5,662 bases of DNA. Source: Burkholderiales bacterium. GTDB lineage: Bacteria > Pseudomonadota > Gammaproteobacteria > Burkholderiales > Usitatibacteraceae. The position numbers and the translations under genes were made by a program. Location of the stretch: contig JADGRS010000234.1 in the NCBI GenBank assembly GCA_017880705.1, positions 1-5,662 of the forward strand. The letters are read 5' to 3'. The notes under the pieces were generated by a model. The model was not told the DNA's origin. It was given only the letters and a program-made list of their open reading frames with translations, and did no database searches. Of this stretch, positions 1 to 4,996 are shown piece by piece. Each line of letters opens with the position of its first letter. Position 1 is the first letter of the stretch.

Positions 1-750
1 CGTCGCGTCGGTCGTCGCCATGAGTCGACCGACCCAGCTTCCTCTAGTCATCGTGGCGGCGGCACCCGAGAGCACGGTTCCTACGAAGTTCGAATCCGTC
101 GTCGTCGCGCCCGCGGAGGTCTTCCAATACACGTTGCACGCCTGCGCGGTGCCGCCCATGACCACCTGCGCGCTGGTCAACACGAGGGCGCCCGGGCCGA
201 GGGTCCCGACCCTGAAAACCCAGACATCGGTCGCGTTCCCGAGGAGCGTAATAATGGCGCCGGCGCCGATGGTGGTCCCTGCGGCGGAGCAGTAAACACC
301 CGGCGCGAGCGTGGTGGTGACGGTCGGAATGGGGCCGGCGCATACCGGGTTCAGGACATCGACCGAGGCGAATGCGGCGTCGAAGGCACCTGTAACGGCA
401 CCAGTGACCGGGGCGACGATCGGCCCCGTAATCAGGCATGGAGGAGCGTTGGTAATCCCCCCGGGGAAGGTCGTGCCCACTTGTCCGAAGATGCCGATCG
501 CAGGTCCCGTATTTGAGCAGGTCACCGTTCCAATAGTCGGGATGGTGTTTCTACCCAGGACTGCGAAAGGCGCCGCCGCACCCAGATTTGGCGCGATCTG
601 GGCCAGTGCTGGGGCGGAAACCAAGAGAAACGCAGCGAACCCCGCGCTTGCCAGCAAGGCCGAATAGATTCGCCTGCACCGGGTATCCGCTTCGGCAGCA
701 CCGCGCACAACCTGCCGGGATTGAGTGGCGAAGGCAGTCTGAGCGTTCAA
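1..750 (-). CDS. Secreted DUF3494 (ice-binding-protein-like) domain protein, 3' end outside window
   Basis: The frame is open for exactly 250 codons from a TTG at 748-750 to the window edge, with no stop, so the C-terminus is missing. Residues 1-27 form a basic N-region, and about 28-50 form a hydrophobic segment ending in APALA before Gln51, a good signal peptidase I site; the product is probably exported. Residues 56 to about 250 match the DUF3494/PF11999 family: LGAAAPFAVLG (56-66), LAPGVYCSAAG (148-158), VWVFRVG (176-182), QACNVYW (203-209) and NFVGTVLSGAA (221-231). The family folds as a beta-solenoid and includes ice-binding proteins and many uncharacterised surface proteins. No T-A/G-x-T/N motif, reported for some ice-binding members, is visible, so ice binding is not claimed. 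Cysteines at 78, 105, 137, 154 and 205 may form disulfides after export. A C-terminal sorting signal or further domains may lie beyond the edge. The family call is firm; the function is open. Confidence 0.88.
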   Translation of the reverse strand, partial: MNAQTAFATQSRQVVRGAAEADTRCRRIYSALLASAGFAAFLLVSAPALAQIAPNLGAAAPFAVLGRNTIPTIGTVTCSNTGPAIGIFGQVGTTFPGGITNAPPCLITGPIVAPVTGAVTGAFDAAFASVDVLNPVCAGPIPTVTTTLAPGVYCSAAGTTIGAGAIITLLGNATDVWVFRVGTLGPGALVLTSAQVVMGGTAQACNVYWKTSAGATTTDSNFVGTVLSGAAATMTRGSWVGRLMATTDAT

Positions 751-755
751 GATGA

Positions 756-762
756 CCTCCCT
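756..762 (-). promoter_or_regulatory. Strong Shine-Dalgarno that fixes a TTG start
   Basis: On the minus strand AGGGAGG lies 5 nt before the TTG at 748-750. This near-perfect anti-16S match supports TTG as the start of the DUF3494 gene. An in-frame ATG at 817-819 has only weak purine content before it and would give the signal peptide a very long N-region of about 50 residues. Confidence 0.7.
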
Positions 763-1147
763 ACGCAATGAATTGTCTTTCGCATGGCGACCTCGCTGAT
801 TGGATGCGGGGAACAGCATCCGTATTCCGATTAAGGCTTTAGGCTTCTTTATTCATGTAGTGCGTCATATTCTGCGCACAATTCATTCAATTTGCAAGAT
901 TTCATGGGCCACCCTGCGAATGGACCGGCTCAGCCGATTGCTAGCCTCCCAGGCAACAGCCTGAACTTACCACTTTCCGAATTCCCTGATTCGCAATCAA
1001 CAGATCGATGGCTGTGAGGGGCCTCGTCAAACGGGCTCGAATATAGGTAACTTGCGCGCCCTCGCGCGGCCCTCTTCATGACGAGAGCGTGAAGTAAACG
1101 TGGCGCCCGGCAACTCGGCGCTGGAATGCAGGCGCTTGAACGGCGTG
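763..1147. other. Intergenic region without a convincing gene
   Basis: These 385 bases separate the DUF3494 gene from the terminator of the housekeeping block. The part nearest the DUF3494 gene (about 765-900) is AT-richer and holds the candidate promoter. It also holds two 6-bp copies of AGGCTT on the plus strand (834-839 and 841-846), set 7 bp apart. A short GC hairpin is possible at 1054-1067 (GCGCG, loop CCCT, CGCGC). A 78-codon minus-strand frame at 930-1166 runs into the terminator, is Arg/Ser/Ala-rich and resembles no family I know, so it is not called. No tRNA-end duplicate, integrase or insertion sequence end is visible. Confidence 0.6.
868..897 (-). promoter_or_regulatory. Possible sigma-70 promoter for the DUF3494 gene
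   Basis: On the minus strand TTGCAA (892-897) is followed after 18 nt by AGAATA (868-873), in a locally AT-rich stretch. Four of six bases match each consensus box (TTGACA and TATAAT). Transcription would start near 861 and leave a leader of about 110 nt before the TTG start. This is a pattern match only; other hexamer pairings in the same stretch are nearly as good. Confidence 0.25.
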
Positions 1148-1181
1148 AAAAAGAAAAAGCGGGCACGAAGCACGCTTTTTC
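1148..1181 (-). terminator. Rho-independent terminator after the CAU tRNA
   Basis: On the minus strand GAAAAAGCG (1173-1181) pairs perfectly with CGCTTTTTC (1153-1161) around an 11-nt loop, and five further T residues follow (1148-1152). The hairpin begins 11 nt after the tRNA CCA end, so it most likely ends the pth-ychF-tRNA transcript. The A/T part of the stem also gives a T run after the hairpin on the plus strand, so some bidirectional activity is possible. Confidence 0.85.
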
Positions 1182-1192
1182 GTCCTGCTTGA

Positions 1193-1268
1193 TGGTGGCG
1201 AGTCAGGGATTTGAACCCCGGACCAACGGATTATGATTCCGCTGCTCTAACCACTGAGCTAACTCGCC
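1193..1268 (-). tRNA. tRNA with anticodon CAU (tRNA-Met or lysidine-type tRNA-Ile2)
   Basis: The 76-nt sequence folds as a complete cloverleaf: acceptor GGCGAGT/ACTCGCC without mismatch, D stem GCTC/GAGC with an 8-nt loop, anticodon stem GCGGA/TCCGT, loop ATCATAA, variable loop TGGTC, T stem CGGGG/CCCTG with one G-T pair, discriminator A73 and an encoded CCA. The anticodon CAU fits elongator Met or the minor Ile2 species, whose C34 is changed to lysidine by TilS so that it reads AUA. A Watson-Crick 1-72 pair (G-C) argues against initiator tRNA. The 8-nt D loop AGTGGTTA and the TTGGTC around the variable loop resemble E. coli Ile2 more than E. coli elongator Met. However, G4-C69 and A5-U68 differ from the C4-G69 and C5-G68 of E. 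coli Ile2. It lies 16 nt after the ychF stop and is probably co-transcribed with ychF. Confidence 0.95.
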
Positions 1269-1284
1269 GAAGCCGGCTATTTTC

Positions 1285-2376
1285 TCACACGTTGAAGCGG
1301 AAGTGCATCACGTCGCCGTCCTTGACGATGTAATCCTTTCCTTCCAGGCGCATCTTGCCCGCTTCCTTTGCCTTCGCCTCGCCCCCGAGGCGCACGTAGT
1401 CCTCGAAGGCGATCACCTCGGCGCGAATGAATCCTCTCTCGAAATCGGTGTGGATCACGCCCGCGGCCTGCGGCGCCGTAGCGCCCTTGCGCACGGTCCA
1501 CGCGCGCACTTCCTTCTCGCCCGCCGTGAAGTACGTCTGCAGGCCGAGCAGATCGTAGGTCGCGTGGATCAGGCGATCGAGACCGGGCTCGGTCATTCCC
1601 ATGTCCGCGAGGAAGATCTGCTTCTCCTCGTCCGAGAGCTCGGCGATCTCGGCCTCGAGCTTCGCGCTGATGGCGACCACGGGCGCGCCTTCGTTCTTCG
1701 CGTATTCCTTCACGCGATCGAGGAGGGGATTCCCCTCGAAACCATGCTCGCCCACGTTCGCGATGTAGATCGCGGGCTTCGCGGTGAGGAGCTGCAGCGG
1801 CTGCAGGAGCGCCATCTCGTCGGCGGTGAAGCCGAGCGCGCGCACGGGGTGGAATCCGTCGAGCGCCTTCTCGACGCGCTCGAGCAGCGGCACGAGCTTC
1901 ATCGCTTCCTTCTCGCCCGCGCGCAAGTTCTTGCCGTAGCGATGCAGCGCCTTTTCCACCGATTGCATGTCGGCCAACGCGAGCTCGGTGTGGATCACCT
2001 CGATATCGTTGATCGGATCGACGCGGTTGTTCACGTGGATCACGTTGCCGTCCTCGAAGCAGCGCACGACGTTCGCGATCGCGTTCGTCTCGCGGATGTT
2101 GGCGAGAAACTGGTTGCCTAGGCCCTCGCCTTTCGAGGCGCCCGCGACGAGACCCGCGATATCGACGAACTCCACGATCGCCGGGATCACCTTGACGGGC
2201 TTGTCGATCGCGGCGAGCTTCTGGAGTCGGGGATCGGGCACCTCGACCACGCCCACGTTGGGCTCGATGGTGCAGAAGGGGTAGTTCTCCGCGGCGATGC
2301 CCGCCTTGGTGAGCGCGTTGAAGAGCGTGGACTTGCCGACGTTGGGCAGGCCGACGATGCCGCATTGGAGACTCAT
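1285..2376 (-). CDS. ychF: Redox-regulated, ribosome-binding ATPase YchF (Obg/OLA1 family)
   Basis: The protein has 363 residues, the same length as E. coli YchF, and aligns end to end. The P-loop GLPNVGKST is at 9-17 and the G3-region DIAGLV at 72-77. His114 sits in VIHVNN, at the place of the E. coli residue implicated in hydrolysis. The G4-like NVGE is at 207-210, where the family has NxxE in place of NKxD and prefers ATP. A C-terminal TGS domain (about 278-361) ends in the family-typical FRFNV. Family members bind ribosomes and are linked to translation control and to oxidative-stress responses in the cytoplasm. The start [12 protein letters not shown] is fixed by homology and by AAGGA 3 nt upstream (2380-2384). 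The ATG overlaps the pth stop as ATGA, suggesting translational coupling. The same frame stays open far upstream through pth, but that part is out of frame with pth and is not coding. Confidence 0.97.
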   Translation of the reverse strand: MSLQCGIVGLPNVGKSTLFNALTKAGIAAENYPFCTIEPNVGVVEVPDPRLQKLAAIDKPVKVIPAIVEFVDIAGLVAGASKGEGLGNQFLANIRETNAIANVVRCFEDGNVIHVNNRVDPINDIEVIHTELALADMQSVEKALHRYGKNLRAGEKEAMKLVPLLERVEKALDGFHPVRALGFTADEMALLQPLQLLTAKPAIYIANVGEHGFEGNPLLDRVKEYAKNEGAPVVAISAKLEAEIAELSDEEKQIFLADMGMTEPGLDRLIHATYDLLGLQTYFTAGEKEVRAWTVRKGATAPQAAGVIHTDFERGFIRAEVIAFEDYVRLGGEAKAKEAGKMRLEGKDYIVKDGDVMHFRFNV

Positions 2377-3014
2377 GATTCCTTCTTCTCGGGTGATTGG
2401 GCCCCGTTCTTCAACGGGGTGACATCGCTTTCCACTTTCGGCGCCGTGTGCAGCCACGTCATCGCGTCGGTCATCCTGCCGCGCGCGAGCCAGGGCAGCA
2501 GGTCGAGACTGCGCTCGAAAGGCGGATCGATCGCGTCCTGCTCGGCGCGCCGCGCCTTGTTCAGCACGTAATCGGCGACCAGATCCTTGTGGCCCGGATG
2601 ACCGATGCCGACGCGAAGGCGCCAGAAATCCTTCGTGTCGAGCGCTTCCACGATGTCGCTGAGGCCGTTGTGTCCGCCAGTGCCTCCACCCTTCTTCAGC
2701 TTCACGGTGCCGGGCGGAAGATCGAGCTCGTCGTGCACGACGAGCATCTGCGCGGGCTCGATGCGGAAGAAATGAAGGAATGCCGCGACGCTGCGGCCGC
2801 TCTCGTTCATGTACGTGGAGGGCTTGAGAAGCAGGAAGTCGTGCCCTTCCTCCGCGACCTTCGCCGTGTAGCCCGAGAATTTCGTCTCGCGCTTCCACGA
2901 AGCGTGCTTGCGCTCCGCGATGGCGTCGACCCACCAGAAGCCCGCGTTGTGCCGCGTCTTCTCGTATTCGCGCCCCGGGTTGCCGAGGCCGACGATGAGC
3001 CGGATGTTTTCCAT
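2373..3014 (-). CDS. pth: Peptidyl-tRNA hydrolase
   Basis: Pth cleaves the ester bond of peptidyl-tRNAs that drop off the ribosome, recycling tRNA in the cytoplasm; it is usually essential. The 213-residue protein has the full bacterial Pth fold and catalytic set: GLGNPG (9-14, with Asn12), catalytic His22 in [16 protein letters not shown] (64-73, with Asn70), the HDELDLPPG segment with Asp95, and [12 protein letters not shown] (107-118) with Asn116. The last 25 or so residues, ending QSPEKKES, form a polar tail beyond the core and make it slightly longer than the 194-residue E. coli enzyme. The Shine-Dalgarno region is poor: only CAGAAA directly precedes the ATG. A terminator-like hairpin lies 21 nt upstream, so expression probably depends on read-through or an unseen promoter. 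Its stop overlaps the ychF start. Confidence 0.97.
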   Translation of the reverse strand: MENIRLIVGLGNPGREYEKTRHNAGFWWVDAIAERKHASWKRETKFSGYTAKVAEEGHDFLLLKPSTYMNESGRSVAAFLHFFRIEPAQMLVVHDELDLPPGTVKLKKGGGTGGHNGLSDIVEALDTKDFWRLRVGIGHPGHKDLVADYVLNKARRAEQDAIDPPFERSLDLLPWLARGRMTDAMTWLHTAPKVESDVTPLKNGAQSPEKKES

Positions 3015-3025
3015 TTTCTGTCGCC

Positions 3026-3060
3026 GGAAACGAAACGCCCGCCGGAATTTCCGGCGGGCG
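3026..3060 (-). terminator. Terminator-like hairpin between rplY and pth
   Basis: On the minus strand CGCCCGCCGG (3051-3060) pairs perfectly with CCGGCGGGCG (3036-3045) around a 5-nt loop, followed by TTTCGTTTCC (3026-3035). The stem is very stable, but the T tract is interrupted by CG. It could be a partial terminator or a stabilising 3' end for rplY mRNA that lets some transcription through to pth and ychF. A second small hairpin lies just upstream at 3067-3080. Confidence 0.6.
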
Positions 3061-3066
3061 CATCGC

Positions 3067-3080
3067 TTCCCGCACGGGAA
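3067..3080 (-). repeat. Small inverted repeat directly after the rplY stop
   Basis: TTCCCG (3067-3072) and CGGGAA (3075-3080) are perfect inverted arms with only CA between them, so the physical loop would be about 4 nt with a 5-bp stem. The repeat abuts the rplY TAA at 3081-3083. With the larger hairpin at 3036-3060 it gives a two-stem 3' end for the rplY message. No T tract of its own follows. Confidence 0.45.
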
Positions 3081-3830
3081 TTACTTCTTCTTCGCTTCCT
3101 TCATGTTCTTCTTGTCGTCCTTCACGCTCGGCTTGCTGCCACCGCCCGCTCCGGCCGCGCCCCCCTCCTCCTTCACCGCTTCCTGCGCGATCGTCGGCAC
3201 ATCGGCAGCCGACGGCGCCACGGTCGTCAAGGCAAGCTCCGCGGCCTCCTCGTCCGCCGTCATGACCTTCGGGATCACGATCGTCGCGACCGTCGGATCC
3301 TCGTCCTTCGGCGACACCGCTTCCACGCCCGGCGGAAGCTTCACACCCGAAAGGTGCAGCGAGTGCCCCGCCTGCAGGTTCGCGAGGTCGACCTCGATGA
3401 ATTCCGGCAGGTCCTTCGGCAGCGACAGGATCTCGAGCTCGTTCATGACGTGCTGCACGAGGCCGCCGGCGACTTTCACGCCGGGGGAGATCTCCGCGTT
3501 CACGAAGTGCAGCGGAACCCTCATGTGGATCTTCTTGTCAGCCGCCACTCGCAGGAAGTCGGCGTGCAGGATGAGCGGCCTGAACGGGTGCATCTGATAG
3601 TCGCGCAGCACGACCTGCGACTTCTCGCCGCCCATGTCGAGCTCGAGGATGGACGCGTGGAACGACTCCATCTTGAGCTTGAACCACAGCTCCTTGTGGT
3701 CGAGCTGGATCGGTTGCGCTTCCTTGCTGGCGCCGTAGACGACGCCCGGCACCTTCGACTCGCGGCGCAGGCGGCGGCTCGCACCCGTGCCCTGAACGCT
3801 CCGCGGTTCGGCTTTGATTTCGATCTTCAT
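3081..3830 (-). CDS. rplY: 50S ribosomal protein L25/CTC, general stress protein type
   Basis: L25/CTC binds 5S rRNA in the central protuberance of the 50S subunit. The 249-residue product has the L25 RNA-binding domain at about 1-95, including the family-typical VPGVVYG (28-33) and [19 protein letters not shown] (78-95). The TL5/CTC C-terminal beta domain runs about 96-188 ([11 protein letters not shown], then [14 protein letters not shown] and [12 protein letters not shown] segments), making it the long form rather than the 94-residue E. coli form. From about 190 a low-complexity tail begins: acidic/Ala-rich, then Gly-rich (223-231), then Lys-rich, ending EAKKK. Such a tail is probably disordered and may touch RNA. 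The ATG at 3828-3830 has GGAG 5 nt upstream (3836-3839). The gene follows prs after 85 nt, as in related genomes, and is followed by the hairpin pair. Confidence 0.96.
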   Translation of the reverse strand: MKIEIKAEPRSVQGTGASRRLRRESKVPGVVYGASKEAQPIQLDHKELWFKLKMESFHASILELDMGGEKSQVVLRDYQMHPFRPLILHADFLRVAADKKIHMRVPLHFVNAEISPGVKVAGGLVQHVMNELEILSLPKDLPEFIEVDLANLQAGHSLHLSGVKLPPGVEAVSPKDEDPTVATIVIPKVMTADEEAAELALTTVAPSAADVPTIAQEAVKEEGGAAGAGGGSKPSVKDDKKNMKEAKKK

Positions 3831-3915
3831 GTTGACTCCGGTTGTTGCTGCGTTATGCGGCGACCCGCGACCAGGCTCGCTGCTGGGTTAACTACGACAC
3901 GAACTCAATAGCTTG

Positions 3916-4866
3916 CTACTCAACAAACAACGAGCTCACCGAGCTCTCCTCACAAATCCTGCGCATCGTCTCCGCCAGGAGCTCGGCCACGCTGACCTGG
4001 CGGATCTTCGCGCACGCCTCCGCCTCTGGCTTGAGCGGGATGGTGTCCGTCACCACCAGCTCGTCGATCACCGAGGCCTCGATGCGTTCGATCGCCGGGC
4101 CCGACAACACCGCGTGCGTGCAATACGCGACCACGCGCACCGCGCCCTGCTCCTTCAACGCCCGCGCCGCTTCGCACAGCGTGTTCGCGGTATCGACCAT
4201 GTCGTCCATGATCACGCACGTTCGCCCGTCCACGTCGCCGATGATGTTCATCACCTTCGCGACGTTGGGCCGCGGGCGCCGCTTGTCGATGATCGCGAGG
4301 TCGCTGTCGAGCTGCTTCGCGATCGCCCTCGCCCGCACCACGCCGCCAACGTCGGGCGACACCACCACGAGATTCTTGTAGCCGTGCTTCCACAAATCGC
4401 CCAGCAGGATCGGTGTCGCGTACACGTTGTCGACGGGGATGTCGAAGAATCCCTGGATCTGGTCCGCGTGCAGATCCATCGTCAACATGCGATGCACGCC
4501 CGCCACGGTCAACATGTTCGCGACCACCTTGGCCGAGATCGCCACGCGCGCGCTGCGCGGGCGGCGATCCTGGCGCGCGTACCCGAAGTACGGGATCGCC
4601 GCCGTGATGCGCGCGGCGCTCGAGCGGCGCAGCGCATCGACCATGATCATCAGCTCCATCAGCGTGTCGTTGGTCGGCGCGCACGTCGACTGCAACACGA
4701 ACACATCCTTGCCGCGCACGTTCTCCAGGAGCTCGACCATCACCTCGCCGTCGCTGAACCGCGAGACCGTCGCCCTGCCGAGCTGCACGTTCAGGTTCTT
4801 CGCGACCCGCTTGGCGAGCTTCGGGTTCGCGTTGCCCGTGAACACCATCAGGTTGTCGAAGGCCAT
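3916..4866 (-). CDS. prs: Ribose-phosphate pyrophosphokinase (PRPP synthetase, class I)
   Basis: Prs transfers pyrophosphate from ATP to ribose 5-phosphate, giving PRPP for purine, pyrimidine, NAD, histidine and tryptophan synthesis. The 316-residue length is typical (E. coli has 315). Visible motifs are FSDGE (37-41), STCAPTND (60-67), YARQDRR (96-102), [11 protein letters not shown] (131-141, with the metal- and ATP-contacting His133), the catalytic flexible loop around IIDKRRPR (192-199, with Lys195) and the PRPP-binding loop [13 protein letters not shown] (218-230). The loop has Ala-Asn where E. coli has Gly-Gly; all acidic residues and the threonines are kept. The ATG at 4864-4866 is fixed by homology, with GGAG (4870-4873) at a rather short 3-nt spacing. 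It lies 42 nt after the tRNA-Gln 3' end, and no separate promoter is evident, so it is probably read from the ispE side and freed by tRNA processing. Confidence 0.98.
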   Translation of the reverse strand: MAFDNLMVFTGNANPKLAKRVAKNLNVQLGRATVSRFSDGEVMVELLENVRGKDVFVLQSTCAPTNDTLMELMIMVDALRRSSAARITAAIPYFGYARQDRRPRSARVAISAKVVANMLTVAGVHRMLTMDLHADQIQGFFDIPVDNVYATPILLGDLWKHGYKNLVVVSPDVGGVVRARAIAKQLDSDLAIIDKRRPRPNVAKVMNIIGDVDGRTCVIMDDMVDTANTLCEAARALKEQGAVRVVAYCTHAVLSGPAIERIEASVIDELVVTDTIPLKPEAEACAKIRQVSVAELLAETMRRICEESSVSSLFVE

Positions 4867-4895
4867 CAGCTCCGGTCTTTCGTTTCGCCCGCCTC

Positions 4896-4911
4896 AAATC
4901 TGGAAATCTGG
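4896..4911 (-). repeat. Perfect 8-bp tandem repeat starting in the tRNA-Gln CCA end
   Basis: On the minus strand CCAGATTT occurs twice without a gap. The first copy begins with the encoded CCA of tRNA-Gln (4909-4911); the second is entirely downstream of the tRNA (4896-4903). The exact repeat looks like a small slippage duplication of the tRNA 3' junction. Confidence 0.8.
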
Positions 4912-4985
4912 CAGGGGAGGAAGGATTCGAACCTTCGAATGCTGGAATCAAAATCCAGTGCCTTAACCAACTTGGCGACTCCCCT
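4909..4985 (-). tRNA. tRNA-Gln (anticodon UUG)
   Basis: The 77-nt sequence folds as a full cloverleaf: acceptor AGGGGAG/CTCCCCT without mismatch, D stem GCC/GGC, anticodon stem CTGGA/TCCAG, loop TTTTGAT with anticodon TTG, variable loop CATTC, T stem GAAGG/CCTTC, T loop TTCGAAT, discriminator G73 and an encoded CCA. U35, G36 and G73 fit the known glutaminyl-tRNA synthetase identity elements. The first pair is A1-U72, whereas E. coli tRNA-Gln has U1-A72; both are weak pairs. The gene begins 11 nt after the ispE stop and ends 42 nt before prs, so it is embedded in the operon transcript and must be cut out by RNase P and 3' processing. Confidence 0.97.
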
Positions 4986-4996
4986 TCGGTACCGCC

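Noticed and set aside
44..439. A 131-codon minus-strand frame within the first 450 bases
   Set aside because: It is an Arg/His-rich shadow of the DUF3494 gene, which occupies another frame of the same strand and carries recognisable motifs.
930..1166. A 78-codon minus-strand frame between the DUF3494 gene and the tRNA
   Set aside because: It starts inside the terminator hairpin, shows no convincing ribosome site or motif, and is rich in Arg, Ser and Ala.
1..1192. A genomic island integrated at the 3' end of the CAU tRNA
   Set aside because: The tRNA end does point toward the accessory gene, but no second copy of its 3' end, no integrase and no phage gene is visible in this window.
2377..3075. 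A long upstream extension of the ychF frame that could look like a fusion protein
   Set aside because: The extension overlaps pth in another frame and has Arg/Ala-rich shadow composition. YchF begins with its usual N-terminus at 2376 and has exactly the family length.
2397..3911. A 504-codon plus-strand open frame across pth and rplY
   Set aside because: It is antisense to two certain genes, is very rich in Arg, His, Leu and Val as expected from complementary GC-rich codons, and resembles no family. Its length comes from codon bias.
3831..3915. A separate promoter or leader element for rplY in the 85-nt gap after prs
   Set aside because: No pair of -35/-10 hexamers at acceptable spacing stood out, and the small repeats there (GCGACC twice, a weak CCAG/CTGG stem) do not form a known leader.
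3919..3946. A terminator at the 3' end of prs: GAGCTC, GGT, GAGCTC followed by GTTGTTTGTTG on the minus strand
   Set aside because: The stem has only 6 bp with a 3-nt loop, the T tract is interrupted, and the bases encode the C-terminal residues. It is also explained by repeated Ser-Ser codons.
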